Assembly (NCBI GenBank): GCA_016880505.1
Contig: JAEHDI010001342.1
Location: 1 to 6,464 of the forward strand
Direction: 5' to 3'
Length of the DNA: 6,464 nt
Origin: Bryobacterales bacterium
GTDB lineage: Bacteria; Acidobacteriota; Terriglobia; Bryobacterales; Bryobacteraceae
Part shown: positions 1 through 6,190 of the stretch, piece by piece
Numbering within the stretch: the first letter of the stretch is position 1
How the letters are laid out: every line of letters begins with the position of its first letter
Notes under the pieces: generated by a model
Database searches by the model: none
What the model saw: only the letters and a program-made list of their open reading frames with translations
What the model was told of the DNA's origin: nothing
Program-made: the position numbers and the translations under genes

Positions 1-354
1 AAGCGCGTCCCACAGCAGTTGTGCGTCCAGGTTCCACGTCGCCCGGTCGCTGTCCAGGAAGACCGGCTCCGCTCCGAGGTAGCGCACGGGGTTCGCCGTC
101 GCCACGAAGGTGAGCGTCGGGCAGAACACTTCATCGCCGCGGCCCACGCCGAGCAGCTGGAGCGCTAGGTGGATCGCCGCCGTGCCACTGGACACCGCCG
201 CAGCCGGTACGCCGAGCCGCTCTTCGAACTCCCGTTCGAAAGTGGTGATGTTGGGCCCAACCGTGGAGAGCCAGTTCATCGCAAAAGCTTCTTCGACAAA
301 CCTTTTCTCACCGCCGCCCATGTGCGGCACGGAGAGGAGAATGCGTTTGGCCAC
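1..354 (-). CDS. pglE: PglE-like DegT/DnrJ/EryC1 sugar aminotransferase, N-terminal part (runs off left edge)
   Basis: I read this frame directly on the minus strand: 118 codons without a stop from a GTG at 354-352 to base 1. The opening (K-R-I-L-L-S-x-P-H-M-G-G, then V-E-E-A-F near 20-24 and a T-V-G-P-N stretch at 31-35) is typical of PLP-dependent DegT/DnrJ/EryC1 aminotransferases that make 4-amino sugars. The S-S-G-T-A-A-I-H-L-A-L run at residues 55-65 matches the cofactor-phosphate loop of the family. The PLP-binding lysine should lie further on, outside the window; family members are about 370-400 residues. The GTG start is chosen because the family's N-terminal motif begins right there and a GAGGA lies 10 bases upstream; an ATG at 321-319 is possible but would cut off conserved residues. 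It follows the PglD-like gene by 27 bases. That pairing supports transfer of an amino group to C4 of a UDP-4-keto-6-deoxy sugar in the cytoplasm, but the substrate is inferred. A perosamine-type or other 4-aminotransferase is the main alternative. Confidence 0.88.
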   Translation of the reverse strand, partial: MAKRILLSVPHMGGGEKRFVEEAFAMNWLSTVGPNITTFEREFEERLGVPAAAVSSGTAAIHLALQLLGVGRGDEVFCPTLTFVATANPVRYLGAEPVFLDSDRATWNLDAQLLWDAL

Positions 355-364
355 TTTCTTGCTG

Positions 365-369
365 TCCTC
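365..369 (-). promoter_or_regulatory. Shine-Dalgarno GAGGA for the aminotransferase GTG start
   Basis: GAGGA on the minus strand ends 10 bases before the GTG at 354, in the 27-base gap after the PglD-like stop. It supports the GTG over the internal ATG at 321. Confidence 0.65.
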
Positions 370-381
370 GCTCGGGGATCT

Positions 382-1020
382 TCAATCGCCCGCCAGGGCC
401 ATGACTCTCGCCGGCACCCCGATCGCGGTCACGCCGCGTGGCACCTCGCGCAGCACAACCGCTCCTGCCCCTACTACCGCGCCCTGGCCGATCCGTGCGC
501 CAGGCAGCGCCACCGCCCCGATTCCCAGGTGAGCGAACGCTTCCACGGCCACGTCTCCTCCGAGTACGGACGCGGGCGAAAGATGCACGTGATTCCCGAC
601 GGCGCAGTCGTGTTCCACGATGGCGCCAGTGTTCAGAATGCAGTTATCTCCGATCGTTGCGTCCGCGTTGATAACCGCCCTGGGCATGACCAGCGTCCCT
701 GGGCCCACGCGCGCCGAGGGCGACACGATAGCCTGCGGATGGGTCAAGGTGGCCGGAATTAGTCCGTGACGGAGGCCTTCCTCGAAGCAGCGCGCTCTCG
801 TACGGTTATCTCCGATCGCCACGAGAAAGTGTCCGAACTCCTGGGCCTTCAGAATCGCGATTCCCTCGTCCGGGTTCAGGATCTGCCGCCCCCTGTAGCC
901 GACGGTCGTCTCCAGCGGCCGCTCGTCGAGGAACGCAATCTCGGAAAAGACGTCTGTTGCCAGTGCGACGTCCAGGACGACCTTGGCGTGGCCGCCCGCA
1001 CCCCAAATGATCAGCTTCAT
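382..1020 (-). CDS. pglD: PglD/NeuD-family sugar N-acetyltransferase (left-handed beta-helix)
   Basis: This 212-residue protein has the size and two-part plan of the PglD/NeuD family. An N-terminal Rossmann-like nucleotide-sugar-binding part begins with [10 protein letters not shown] (residues 4-13). From about residue 98 a left-handed beta-helix of hexapeptide repeats follows (A-R-V-G-P-G, A-T-I-G-D-N, A-R-I-G-Q-G and others). His137-Asp138 in I-V-E-H-D-C corresponds to the catalytic histidine and its acidic neighbour in PglD. The C-terminal G-V-P-A-R-V-M (201-207) is the usual acetyl-CoA-side tail. By homology it moves an acetyl group from acetyl-CoA to the 4-amino group of a UDP-sugar, giving a UDP-2,4-diacetamido sugar. 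NeuD-type O-acetylation or a PerB-like role is possible, but the next gene is a sugar aminotransferase and the previous one a PglC homologue, which favours PglD. The ATG at 1020 has an AGGA 11 bases upstream, a rather long spacing. Confidence 0.92.
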   Translation of the reverse strand: MKLIIWGAGGHAKVVLDVALATDVFSEIAFLDERPLETTVGYRGRQILNPDEGIAILKAQEFGHFLVAIGDNRTRARCFEEGLRHGLIPATLTHPQAIVSPSARVGPGTLVMPRAVINADATIGDNCILNTGAIVEHDCAVGNHVHLSPASVLGGDVAVEAFAHLGIGAVALPGARIGQGAVVGAGAVVLREVPRGVTAIGVPARVMALAGD

Positions 1021-1031
1021 GGTTGTTGTTT

Positions 1032-1035
1032 TCCT
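1032..1035 (-). promoter_or_regulatory. Possible Shine-Dalgarno AGGA for the pglD-like gene
   Basis: AGGA on the minus strand lies 11 bases before the ATG at 1020, within the 32-base gap after the pglC-like stop. The spacing is on the long side, so translation may also rely on coupling. Confidence 0.5.
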
Positions 1036-1052
1036 GCCGGTTCTGTGTTGAG

Positions 1053-1646
1053 TTACTCGGTCCTTCTAAACTCGGGCATGGTGGCGTGCCCTGGCTGGCT
1101 GATGCCGTCGCAACAGAGCACGCGAAGGAAGGTAAGCCAGAGGATTTTCAGGTCGAGCCTGAAGCTCTGGTTGTCCACGTACCAGACATCCAATTCGAAC
1201 TTTTCTTTCCAGCTCAGCGCGTTCCGCCCGTTGACCTGCGCCCAGCCGGTGATTCCCGGCTTGACGTCATGCCTGCGGCGTTGGAACTCGTTGTACCAGG
1301 GCAGATACTCCGGCAACAGCGGCCGTGGTCCAACCAGGCTCATCTCGCCTTTGAGCACGTTCCAGAGCTGCGGCAGTTCGTCGAGACTCGCCGCCCGCAG
1401 AAACCGCCCCAGCCACGTGAGCCGTTTCTCGTCCGGCAGCAGCTTCCCTTCCGCGTCTCGCTCACCGGTCATAGTGCGGAATTTGTAGAACGTGAAGTTG
1501 TCCCCGTTGAGACCGGACCGCCTCTGCCGGAACAGCACCGGCGCGCCCATGGTGAAGCGGATAGAAGCAGCTACAACGATCAGGACGGGGGCCAGCACGA
1601 CAAGCCCAACAACCGATCCCACAACGTCAATCGAGCGTTTCAGCAT
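1053..1646 (-). CDS. pglC: PglC-like phosphoglycosyl transferase (polyprenyl-phosphate initiating sugar transferase)
   Basis: This is the short, 197-residue form of the bacterial sugar transferase family (monotopic phosphoglycosyl transferases), without the extra N-terminal membrane domain of WbaP/WcaJ. It starts with K-R-S-I-D-V-V-G (3-10) and one hydrophobic segment at about 7-30, expected to be the re-entrant membrane helix. Next come Y-K-F-R-T-M (54-59), [10 protein letters not shown] (87-96) with the catalytic Asp89-Glu90 pair, S-L-V-G-P-R-P-L (103-110) and [16 protein letters not shown] (126-141). The C-terminal G-x-A-T-M-x-x-F resembles the end of Campylobacter PglC as I remember it. 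By homology it transfers a phosphosugar from a UDP-sugar to undecaprenyl phosphate at the inner face of the membrane, the first committed step of glycan assembly. Adjacent PglD and PglE homologues point to a UDP-diacetamido-trideoxyhexose substrate, by inference. The start lies 4 bases after the stop of the GT4 gene (TAA-CCCC-ATG) with no obvious Shine-Dalgarno, so re-initiation is likely. Confidence 0.93.
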   Translation of the reverse strand: MLKRSIDVVGSVVGLVVLAPVLIVVAASIRFTMGAPVLFRQRRSGLNGDNFTFYKFRTMTGERDAEGKLLPDEKRLTWLGRFLRAASLDELPQLWNVLKGEMSLVGPRPLLPEYLPWYNEFQRRRHDVKPGITGWAQVNGRNALSWKEKFELDVWYVDNQSFRLDLKILWLTFLRVLCCDGISQPGHATMPEFRRTE

Positions 1647-1650
1647 GGGG

Positions 1651-2901
1651 TTAACAGTGGGCCATCGTGCCGCGCGTCAAGCTAGCGGTATACTCTGCTG
1701 TGTCGAACTCGGGCGGCCTGGGTACCGAAGAGTCCAGAATGTGACGATAGATTTGCAAGATCTCCTGCGCTGTTCGTTCCACGTCAAACGTGGTTCGTAC
1801 CAATTGTTGGCCGATCTTTGCCAGCATTCGATAGTGGCTGAGGTTGTTCAAAACCTCAAGGATCGCCGACGCCAACTCGGAAGGATTCCGGGGTGTCACT
1901 GTCTTGCCAGTAAGCCCGTCCATCACAACCTCGGTAAGCCCCCCGACCCGGCTCGCAATAGTGGGGACTCCGGCAAAAAGTGGCTCGATGACCCCGCCGC
2001 AGTTCTCTGATAACGGTACGTGGACAGCACAGTCGAAGTGGGGCCAGGAATCTAGCACCTCTGCGGGCGGCTGCAACCCGTGCATCCTGATCCGTCCATT
2101 CCCGACGGATTGGGCGCGCGCCTGCAGACGTCTCTCATAGAAACGGCCAGCACCGAATGCTCCTCCGATTAAGACTCCGACCACATCGCTGCGCCGCTGC
2201 AGGACCAACCCGAGAGCATCGATCACGTCCTCGTGGCATTTTAGTCCCACGCGTTGGCCCAGGAACCATTTCGGAGGGTAAATATAGTTTGCATTGCCGA
2301 CGACAAGCTGTGTACCGAACATTCCTGAACTTGACTGCAACCAACCAGTGCGCTTCGGCTGGCCGCTCGGCCACCGAGTCCCGTAATAACTGAGAAAGAC
2401 GCGATTGGTATCGACACCTTCGGCCAAGTAATGGCCCACGATGCATTTGCTGGATCCTATCCAGGCATCCTGTGGTCCCGCGGTTGTGCGATCGAGATTT
2501 CTGTAGAGAGAGTGCTCCAGGTGCAGAGGTCCCGGCACCTGAAAAATTCTGGGAACGCGGTGACACTTTCCAAGGGCCACACGCAGCGCCATCGTCGTTC
2601 CGAAGAAATGGCTGTGGATGATATCCGGCTGTACCCTCTCGACCAACTCGCGCGCCGCACGCAGCACGCCAGGAAAGGTCCAGGGCCTCCGTACTGGCAG
2701 GTCAAGATCTGCAGCGTGCAAAGTCGCTCCAGTCTGTTCCAATTGCGGGATCGCCCGGCCACATAGCCGTGGGAGCGCGACGTGGACTTCCACTCCACAA
2801 CGGACAAGCACACCGACTTGGTCTACGGCCCACTGGGCTCCGTCGGCGGTTTTCACCACATGCAACGCGCGGATGATTTTACTTGTGGGGCGCAAAGTCA
2901 T
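1651..2901 (-). CDS. GT4-type (GT-B fold) glycosyltransferase
   Basis: The protein is 416 residues from the ATG at 2901-2899. The N-terminal half has a GT-B donor/acceptor layout: I-I-R-A-L-H-V-V near residue 10, then P-D-I-I-H-S-H (92-98), the usual strand-loop of group 1 transferases. The C-terminal half is a GT4 nucleotide-sugar domain. It has a K-W-F-L-G-Q-x-x-G-L-K-x-H-E-D-V-I-D-A-L stretch at about 211-230 and S-E-N-C-G-G-V-I-E at 298-306, followed by A-G-V-P-T-I-A-S-R-V-G-G. The two acidic residues (299 and 306) are six apart rather than the usual seven of EX7E; serine sits where the first Glu would be. The frame stays open upstream to 3183, but that part lies inside the GT2 gene and resembles no protein; the ATG at 2901 overlaps the GT2 stop by one base (TAATG) and places the Rossmann strand correctly. 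It probably adds a sugar to the lipid-linked oligosaccharide at the cytoplasmic face; donor and acceptor are unknown. Confidence 0.9.
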   Translation of the reverse strand: MTLRPTSKIIRALHVVKTADGAQWAVDQVGVLVRCGVEVHVALPRLCGRAIPQLEQTGATLHAADLDLPVRRPWTFPGVLRAARELVERVQPDIIHSHFFGTTMALRVALGKCHRVPRIFQVPGPLHLEHSLYRNLDRTTAGPQDAWIGSSKCIVGHYLAEGVDTNRVFLSYYGTRWPSGQPKRTGWLQSSSGMFGTQLVVGNANYIYPPKWFLGQRVGLKCHEDVIDALGLVLQRRSDVVGVLIGGAFGAGRFYERRLQARAQSVGNGRIRMHGLQPPAEVLDSWPHFDCAVHVPLSENCGGVIEPLFAGVPTIASRVGGLTEVVMDGLTGKTVTPRNPSELASAILEVLNNLSHYRMLAKIGQQLVRTTFDVERTAQEILQIYRHILDSSVPRPPEFDTAEYTASLTRGTMAHC

Positions 2902-2903
2902 TA
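2899..2903 (-). other. TAATG stop/start overlap (GT2 to GT4)
   Basis: On the minus strand the GT2 stop TAA and the GT4 start ATG share one base. The overlap, together with the position of the first Rossmann strand of the GT4 enzyme, fixes the start here rather than at the upstream ATG at 3183. Confidence 0.83.
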
Positions 2904-3788
2904 TTCCGAAAGCACAGGTTCCAGAGCGTTGCTCGACGCTACGGTCTGTTGCACGTCCGCCCACACGTCGAGCCAGCGCACTACTTCGTGTGTCCTCGCG
3001 GGCCGAGCGCGATGCCGTAAGACAATGTACTCCAGCCCGGTAGTACAGGCCAGTACGTCGGCGACTGTGCCTGCCGATTGCTTCACGATCGCGAGCCCGC
3101 GGAGCTTCAAACCGCTGCCGTGACGCAAAAACGCGCGGGTGGCCTGACACCTCCCTCGCAGCATCCTTCTCAGAGTGAGGCACTCCTCGCGATAACCGAG
3201 GATGACTGCGCCTAGCGTGGCGAATCTGCTGTGCCTGAAACTGCGGAGCAGTAACGCCTGGTCCTGTGCCCTAGCCATCTCCTCGGGATACGGGTTTTCG
3301 AGAAACCATTCGGTTCGGCCCATCCACGTCGGGTGCGCAATCGGGAATCCGCACCAAGGCCGGACGCAGATCTGTTCGTGCGCAGCCACCGCGCCGCGAA
3401 TTCCGAGTGGCACGCCGTCGCCGCGGAAGACCATGACTGCGCCACCGACAAGATCGACATCCGAGTGCTGTTGAAGGAATTCGCGCTGCAAGCGGAGACG
3501 CTCCGGGTACATGATGTCGTCGCCATCCATCCGAGCGAAAAACCGGCCGGTGCCGAGATGAACCGCCTCGTTCAGCCGGGCGGGCAGACCGCGGTTATCG
3601 GCGTGGACGATCAGCCGAATGCGCGGGTCGGTGAACTCTCGTACGATATCGGCGGTATCGTCGGTTGAGCCGTCATCAATGACAATCAGCTCCCAATCCG
3701 TGAATTCCTGTGAGAGCACGGACACGATCGAGCATGCGACAGTTCCAGCTGAGTTCTTGACTGGCATTCCGATGCTGATAGCTGGCAT
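2901..3788 (-). CDS. GT2-family (GT-A fold) glycosyltransferase
   Basis: The protein is 295 residues from the ATG at 3788-3786. It opens with P-A-I-S-I-G-M-P-V-K-N, the first strand of a GT-A nucleotide-binding domain. E-L-I-V-I-D-D-G-S-T-D-D-T follows at about 33-45 and R-M-D-G-D-D at 86-91, which contains the metal-binding DXD (Asp88/Asp90). A-Q-D-Q-A-L-L-L-R near 174-182 fits the position of the catalytic-base aspartate (ED-like motif). The last 100 residues or so are not recognisable to me. It likely transfers a sugar from a nucleotide donor to the growing lipid-linked glycan in the cytoplasm, with specificity unknown. An open frame continues 35 codons upstream to 3893, but that region overlaps the epimerase gene and lacks family similarity. 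The chosen ATG has a GGAG 8 bases upstream and lies 31 bases after the epimerase stop. Its stop overlaps the next start by one base. Confidence 0.92.
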   Translation of the reverse strand: MPAISIGMPVKNSAGTVACSIVSVLSQEFTDWELIVIDDGSTDDTADIVREFTDPRIRLIVHADNRGLPARLNEAVHLGTGRFFARMDGDDIMYPERLRLQREFLQQHSDVDLVGGAVMVFRGDGVPLGIRGAVAAHEQICVRPWCGFPIAHPTWMGRTEWFLENPYPEEMARAQDQALLLRSFRHSRFATLGAVILGYREECLTLRRMLRGRCQATRAFLRHGSGLKLRGLAIVKQSAGTVADVLACTTGLEYIVLRHRARPARTHEVVRWLDVWADVQQTVASSNALEPVLSE

Positions 3789-3796
3789 AAACCGAG

Positions 3797-3800
3797 CTCC
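3797..3800 (-). promoter_or_regulatory. Shine-Dalgarno GGAG for the GT2 gene
   Basis: GGAG on the minus strand ends 8 bases before the ATG at 3788. It lies in the 31-base gap after the epimerase stop, and it decides in favour of this start over the upstream in-frame ATG at 3893. Confidence 0.75.
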
Positions 3801-3819
3801 ATTGAGGCGCGCGTGCGTA

Positions 3820-4836
3820 TCAGGCGACTGCCACACGCGGCCCTGCAAAACGGTTTCGCGGCGTCCGTTCGTTATCCTGGAGATCCCAGGCAACGAAACG
3901 ACGTATTCCTTCGGCGATGGTGGTCGCTGGACGATATCCGAGAAGATTCTCGGCTTTGGCGATATCGGCGCACGTCAGCACCATGTCGCCAACGGCTTGG
4001 TCCGTGTAAACGCGCTTCGCTCGCTTTCCGATTGACTGCTCGATGAGACCCACCATCTCCTCCAATGAGATTGGCCGCGAGTTTCCTAAGTTGAATACGT
4101 CATAGCCGTTCGGGGGTTCATACGCAATGGCTGCAAAGATACCTGCGATGATGTCGTCAATCCAGGTGTAGTCGCGGGCCGAGCTTCCATCGCCAAACAA
4201 CTGGATCGGCTCGCCGCTTCTGATCAAACGAACAAACTTGTTGATCGCGAGATCGGGCCGCTGCCTCGGCCCGTAGACGGTGAAGAAGCGCAGGACAACG
4301 CCCCGCAGCCCATAGCAGTTCGCGAACGAGTGGAGCAGCGCTTCCCCTGCCAGTTTCGTGGCGGCATACGGCGATGCAGGACTCAGCAGCAGACCGTCCT
4401 CCCGGAAGGGGATGGGGGTCCGGGTACCATAGACGGAACTGGAGGACGCAAAGATCACTTTCGCCGTGCCGTAGTCGCGACAGGCTTCGAGTAGATGGGC
4501 GGTCCCTGTGACATTACTCTCGTAGTAGAGTAGCGGGTTCTCGACTGAGGGCCGCACCCCCGCTCGCGCCGCGAGGTGTACCAGAACGTCGGGACGGAGC
4601 CGGTCGAACAGAGCCCTTACAGTGGTGCGGTCGCAGATGTCGGCAAGGATGAACTCGAAGTCCCCGGCTCGTAAAACCTCGGCGAGGTTTCGGCGCTTGA
4701 GCTTGGGATCATAGAAATCATTCAGGTTATCGAGGACGGCCACACCACAGCCGCGGCGGATCAGCGCGGCACTGAGGTGAGAGCCGATGAAACCGGCGCC
4801 GCCAGTAATCAATACTTTTTCAGGAAAACTCTTCAC
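3820..4836 (-). CDS. NAD-dependent nucleotide-sugar epimerase, UDP-glucuronate 4-epimerase type
   Basis: This extended short-chain dehydrogenase/reductase is 338 residues from the GTG at 4836-4834. It shows K-V-L-I-T-G-G-A-G-F-I-G (7-18, the NAD-binding glycine motif), L-D-N-L-N-D-F-Y-D-P (35-44), A-G-V-R-P-S-V-E-N-P (92-101), S-S-S-S-V-Y-G (131-137) and Y-A-A-T-K (157-161, catalytic Tyr157 and Lys161). It also has R-F-F-T-V-Y-G-P-R-Q-R-P-D (183-195) and S-A-R-D-Y-T-W-I-D-D near 219-228. The N-L-N-D-x-Y-D-P and A-G-V-R-x-S-x-E-N-P motifs are characteristic of UDP-glucuronate 4-epimerases, which make UDP-galacturonate; another 4-epimerase activity cannot be excluded. No membrane segment is seen, so a cytoplasmic enzyme is expected. 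The frame is open up to an ATG at 4977 and includes an ATG at 4878, but these would add 47 or 14 residues of no family character and deeper overlap with the flippase. The GTG overlaps the flippase end by 17 bases with a run of five G about 10 bases upstream. Confidence 0.9.
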   Translation of the reverse strand: MKSFPEKVLITGGAGFIGSHLSAALIRRGCGVAVLDNLNDFYDPKLKRRNLAEVLRAGDFEFILADICDRTTVRALFDRLRPDVLVHLAARAGVRPSVENPLLYYESNVTGTAHLLEACRDYGTAKVIFASSSSVYGTRTPIPFREDGLLLSPASPYAATKLAGEALLHSFANCYGLRGVVLRFFTVYGPRQRPDLAINKFVRLIRSGEPIQLFGDGSSARDYTWIDDIIAGIFAAIAYEPPNGYDVFNLGNSRPISLEEMVGLIEQSIGKRAKRVYTDQAVGDMVLTCADIAKAENLLGYRPATTIAEGIRRFVAWDLQDNERTPRNRFAGPRVAVA

Positions 4837-6190
4837 AAGTGGGTACCCCCATGGACCTGGCTCGTGCGCTGTGCACATAAAGCGCAAGGGCCGCCGATGT
4901 GCAAGCGAAACCGGACAAGTAAGCAATGGCAAGGCCCAGGGCGCCGTGCCGGGGCACGAGCACGTAAGCCGTGCCACAAACGATCGAGATCAACATCACA
5001 TCGAAAAAGAAGCGGCGCCAAGCCGAATCAGTCAGGACCGCCTGCCCGATTGCGGTGTTGAGCGACTCGGCGACGGCGGAGAAGCAAAGCACCGACAGGA
5101 CAGGCGCACCCGCCAAATAGCTCGCGCCAAAGTACCCCATTGCCCGCCCGGCGCACACAGCGATCAGCAGAGCGGGCACAGAGACGATCGTAAGAACGAC
5201 GAGCACATTGAGGCGCAGCAGCCTTCTAAAACTTGTGCTGTTTCCATCACCACGGATGTTGGACAGGATAGGCAGCACCGACCCGGCAATTGCGCTCGGC
5301 AAGAACAACAACAACAGGCGATACCGGTCGGCGGCCCCGTATAGCCCGAGCTGCTGAAAGCCGCCGGCCTGCTGGACGACCCAATAGCTGCAGAGCCACA
5401 TCCCCGGAACGACGATGAGTGACGACAGCAGCGCAGGTACGCTGGTCCGGTGAATCAGGTGTGCCTCGGAACAGCAATCCCGCCAGGCCCAGTGGATCCC
5501 CCGGTCCGTGCAGGCGTGTCGCAGCGCGATATGGTTCAGCGCCCAACTCACGGCCATAGCGGCTGACACTCCCCACATGGCGCCACGTATGCCTCCGCGA
5601 TGCGTCGCGAAGATGATGAGCGGGCAGGAGATGACGCCTGACCAGAAATTCACCTTCGCCATCGTCCGGAAAGCCTCGAGTCCCGCCAGGGCGCCGGTCT
5701 GGTAACCGTTGACAGCGGTGAAGAGCACGAGGACGCCCCCGATGCGGAGCGGTATGGCCAGCGCTGGCGCACGCAGCACGTGTGCCGCGACAAAAGGGGC
5801 GCTGGCGATCAGTGCCACAGCCAGCAATGCACCGCAAACCAACGCGACCGCTGACGAAAGCCCGAGGATGCGTCCAACCCGCTGTGGGTCGCGTTCCCGA
5901 GACTCCGCTACGTGGCGCGACGCCGTGATACCCAGGCCTGCTCCGGCAAGCATCGCACCTACGCTCGCCGTGCTTTGTACGATGGTGAAACCGCCGAACG
6001 AGTCGGCTCCGAGCATTCGGGCCGTAAATACCGACGCAACGAACGTGGCGCCGCGTGCTACCACCAACCCGGCGGTGCTCCAGGAAACCGCAGTCAAGTA
6101 TCGGGCAACCAGGTCGCGGCCTGGGCAGCCGGCCGAGTTGGACCGTGCGCCAATCCTCGATTGGAGAATGTTAGAGAGAGCCGTGCTCAT
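4820..6190 (-). CDS. wzx: Wzx-like polysaccharide/oligosaccharide flippase (MOP superfamily)
   Basis: The protein is 456 residues, a normal length for Wzx-type flippases, and very hydrophobic, with about 12 likely membrane segments. Examples lie at about 34-56, 68-90, 110-135, 145-162, 182-196, 203-222, 251-273, 292-310, 327-347, 361-383, 395-413 and 416-440. The early pattern T-A-R-M-L-G-A-D-S-F-G-G-F (56-68) matches the conserved loop after helix 1 in the polysaccharide-synthesis/flippase family (A-R-x-L-G-x-x-x-F-G-x-F/Y). It is expected to move undecaprenyl-pyrophosphate-linked repeat units from the cytoplasmic to the periplasmic face of the inner membrane. That fits the neighbouring initiating transferase and glycosyltransferases. 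The ATG overlaps the stop of the upstream glycosyltransferase (ATGA), and the 3' end overlaps the epimerase start by 17 bases. No strong ribosome binding site precedes the ATG, consistent with coupled translation. Substrate specificity cannot be read from sequence. Confidence 0.92.
   Translation of the reverse strand: MSTALSNILQSRIGARSNSAGCPGRDLVARYLTAVSWSTAGLVVARGATFVASVFTARMLGADSFGGFTIVQSTASVGAMLAGAGLGITASRHVAESRERDPQRVGRILGLSSAVALVCGALLAVALIASAPFVAAHVLRAPALAIPLRIGGVLVLFTAVNGYQTGALAGLEAFRTMAKVNFWSGVISCPLIIFATHRGGIRGAMWGVSAAMAVSWALNHIALRHACTDRGIHWAWRDCCSEAHLIHRTSVPALLSSLIVVPGMWLCSYWVVQQAGGFQQLGLYGAADRYRLLLLFLPSAIAGSVLPILSNIRGDGNSTSFRRLLRLNVLVVLTIVSVPALLIAVCAGRAMGYFGASYLAGAPVLSVLCFSAVAESLNTAIGQAVLTDSAWRRFFFDVMLISIVCGTAYVLVPRHGALGLAIAYLSGFACTSAALALYVHSARARSMGVPTCEEFS
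6187..6190 (-). other. ATGA stop/start overlap (glycosyltransferase to flippase)
   Basis: Read on the minus strand these four bases are ATGA: the flippase start ATG and the upstream glycosyltransferase stop TGA share three of them. No clear Shine-Dalgarno precedes the ATG, so the flippase is probably translated by termination-reinitiation. This decides the flippase start. Confidence 0.85.

Noticed and set aside
169..762. A long plus-strand open frame (197 codons) opposite the pglD-like gene
   Set aside because: It lies fully antisense to a well-supported gene and its translation is rich in Arg, His and Pro with no domain pattern, as expected for the reverse frames of GC-rich DNA.
1021..1052. 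Possible terminator or promoter between the pglC-like and pglD-like genes
   Set aside because: The 32-base gap has no inverted repeat followed by a T run and no convincing -35/-10 pair; only a weak AGGA was kept.
766..1685. Plus-strand open frames of 240 and 220 codons opposite the pglC-like gene and the pglD/pglC junction
   Set aside because: Both cross the boundary of real genes on the other strand, overlap each other and show no recognisable motif; treated as shadows.
2902..3183. A possible 94-residue extra N-terminal domain of the GT4 protein
   Set aside because: The region is the 3' end of the GT2 gene read in another frame; composition is Arg/Ser-rich without motifs, and the TAATG junction gives a better start.
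5247..5837. A 196-codon minus-strand frame inside the flippase gene
   Set aside because: It is a shifted frame of the flippase coding sequence; the translation is Arg- and Pro-rich, while the flippase frame has a coherent pattern of membrane segments.
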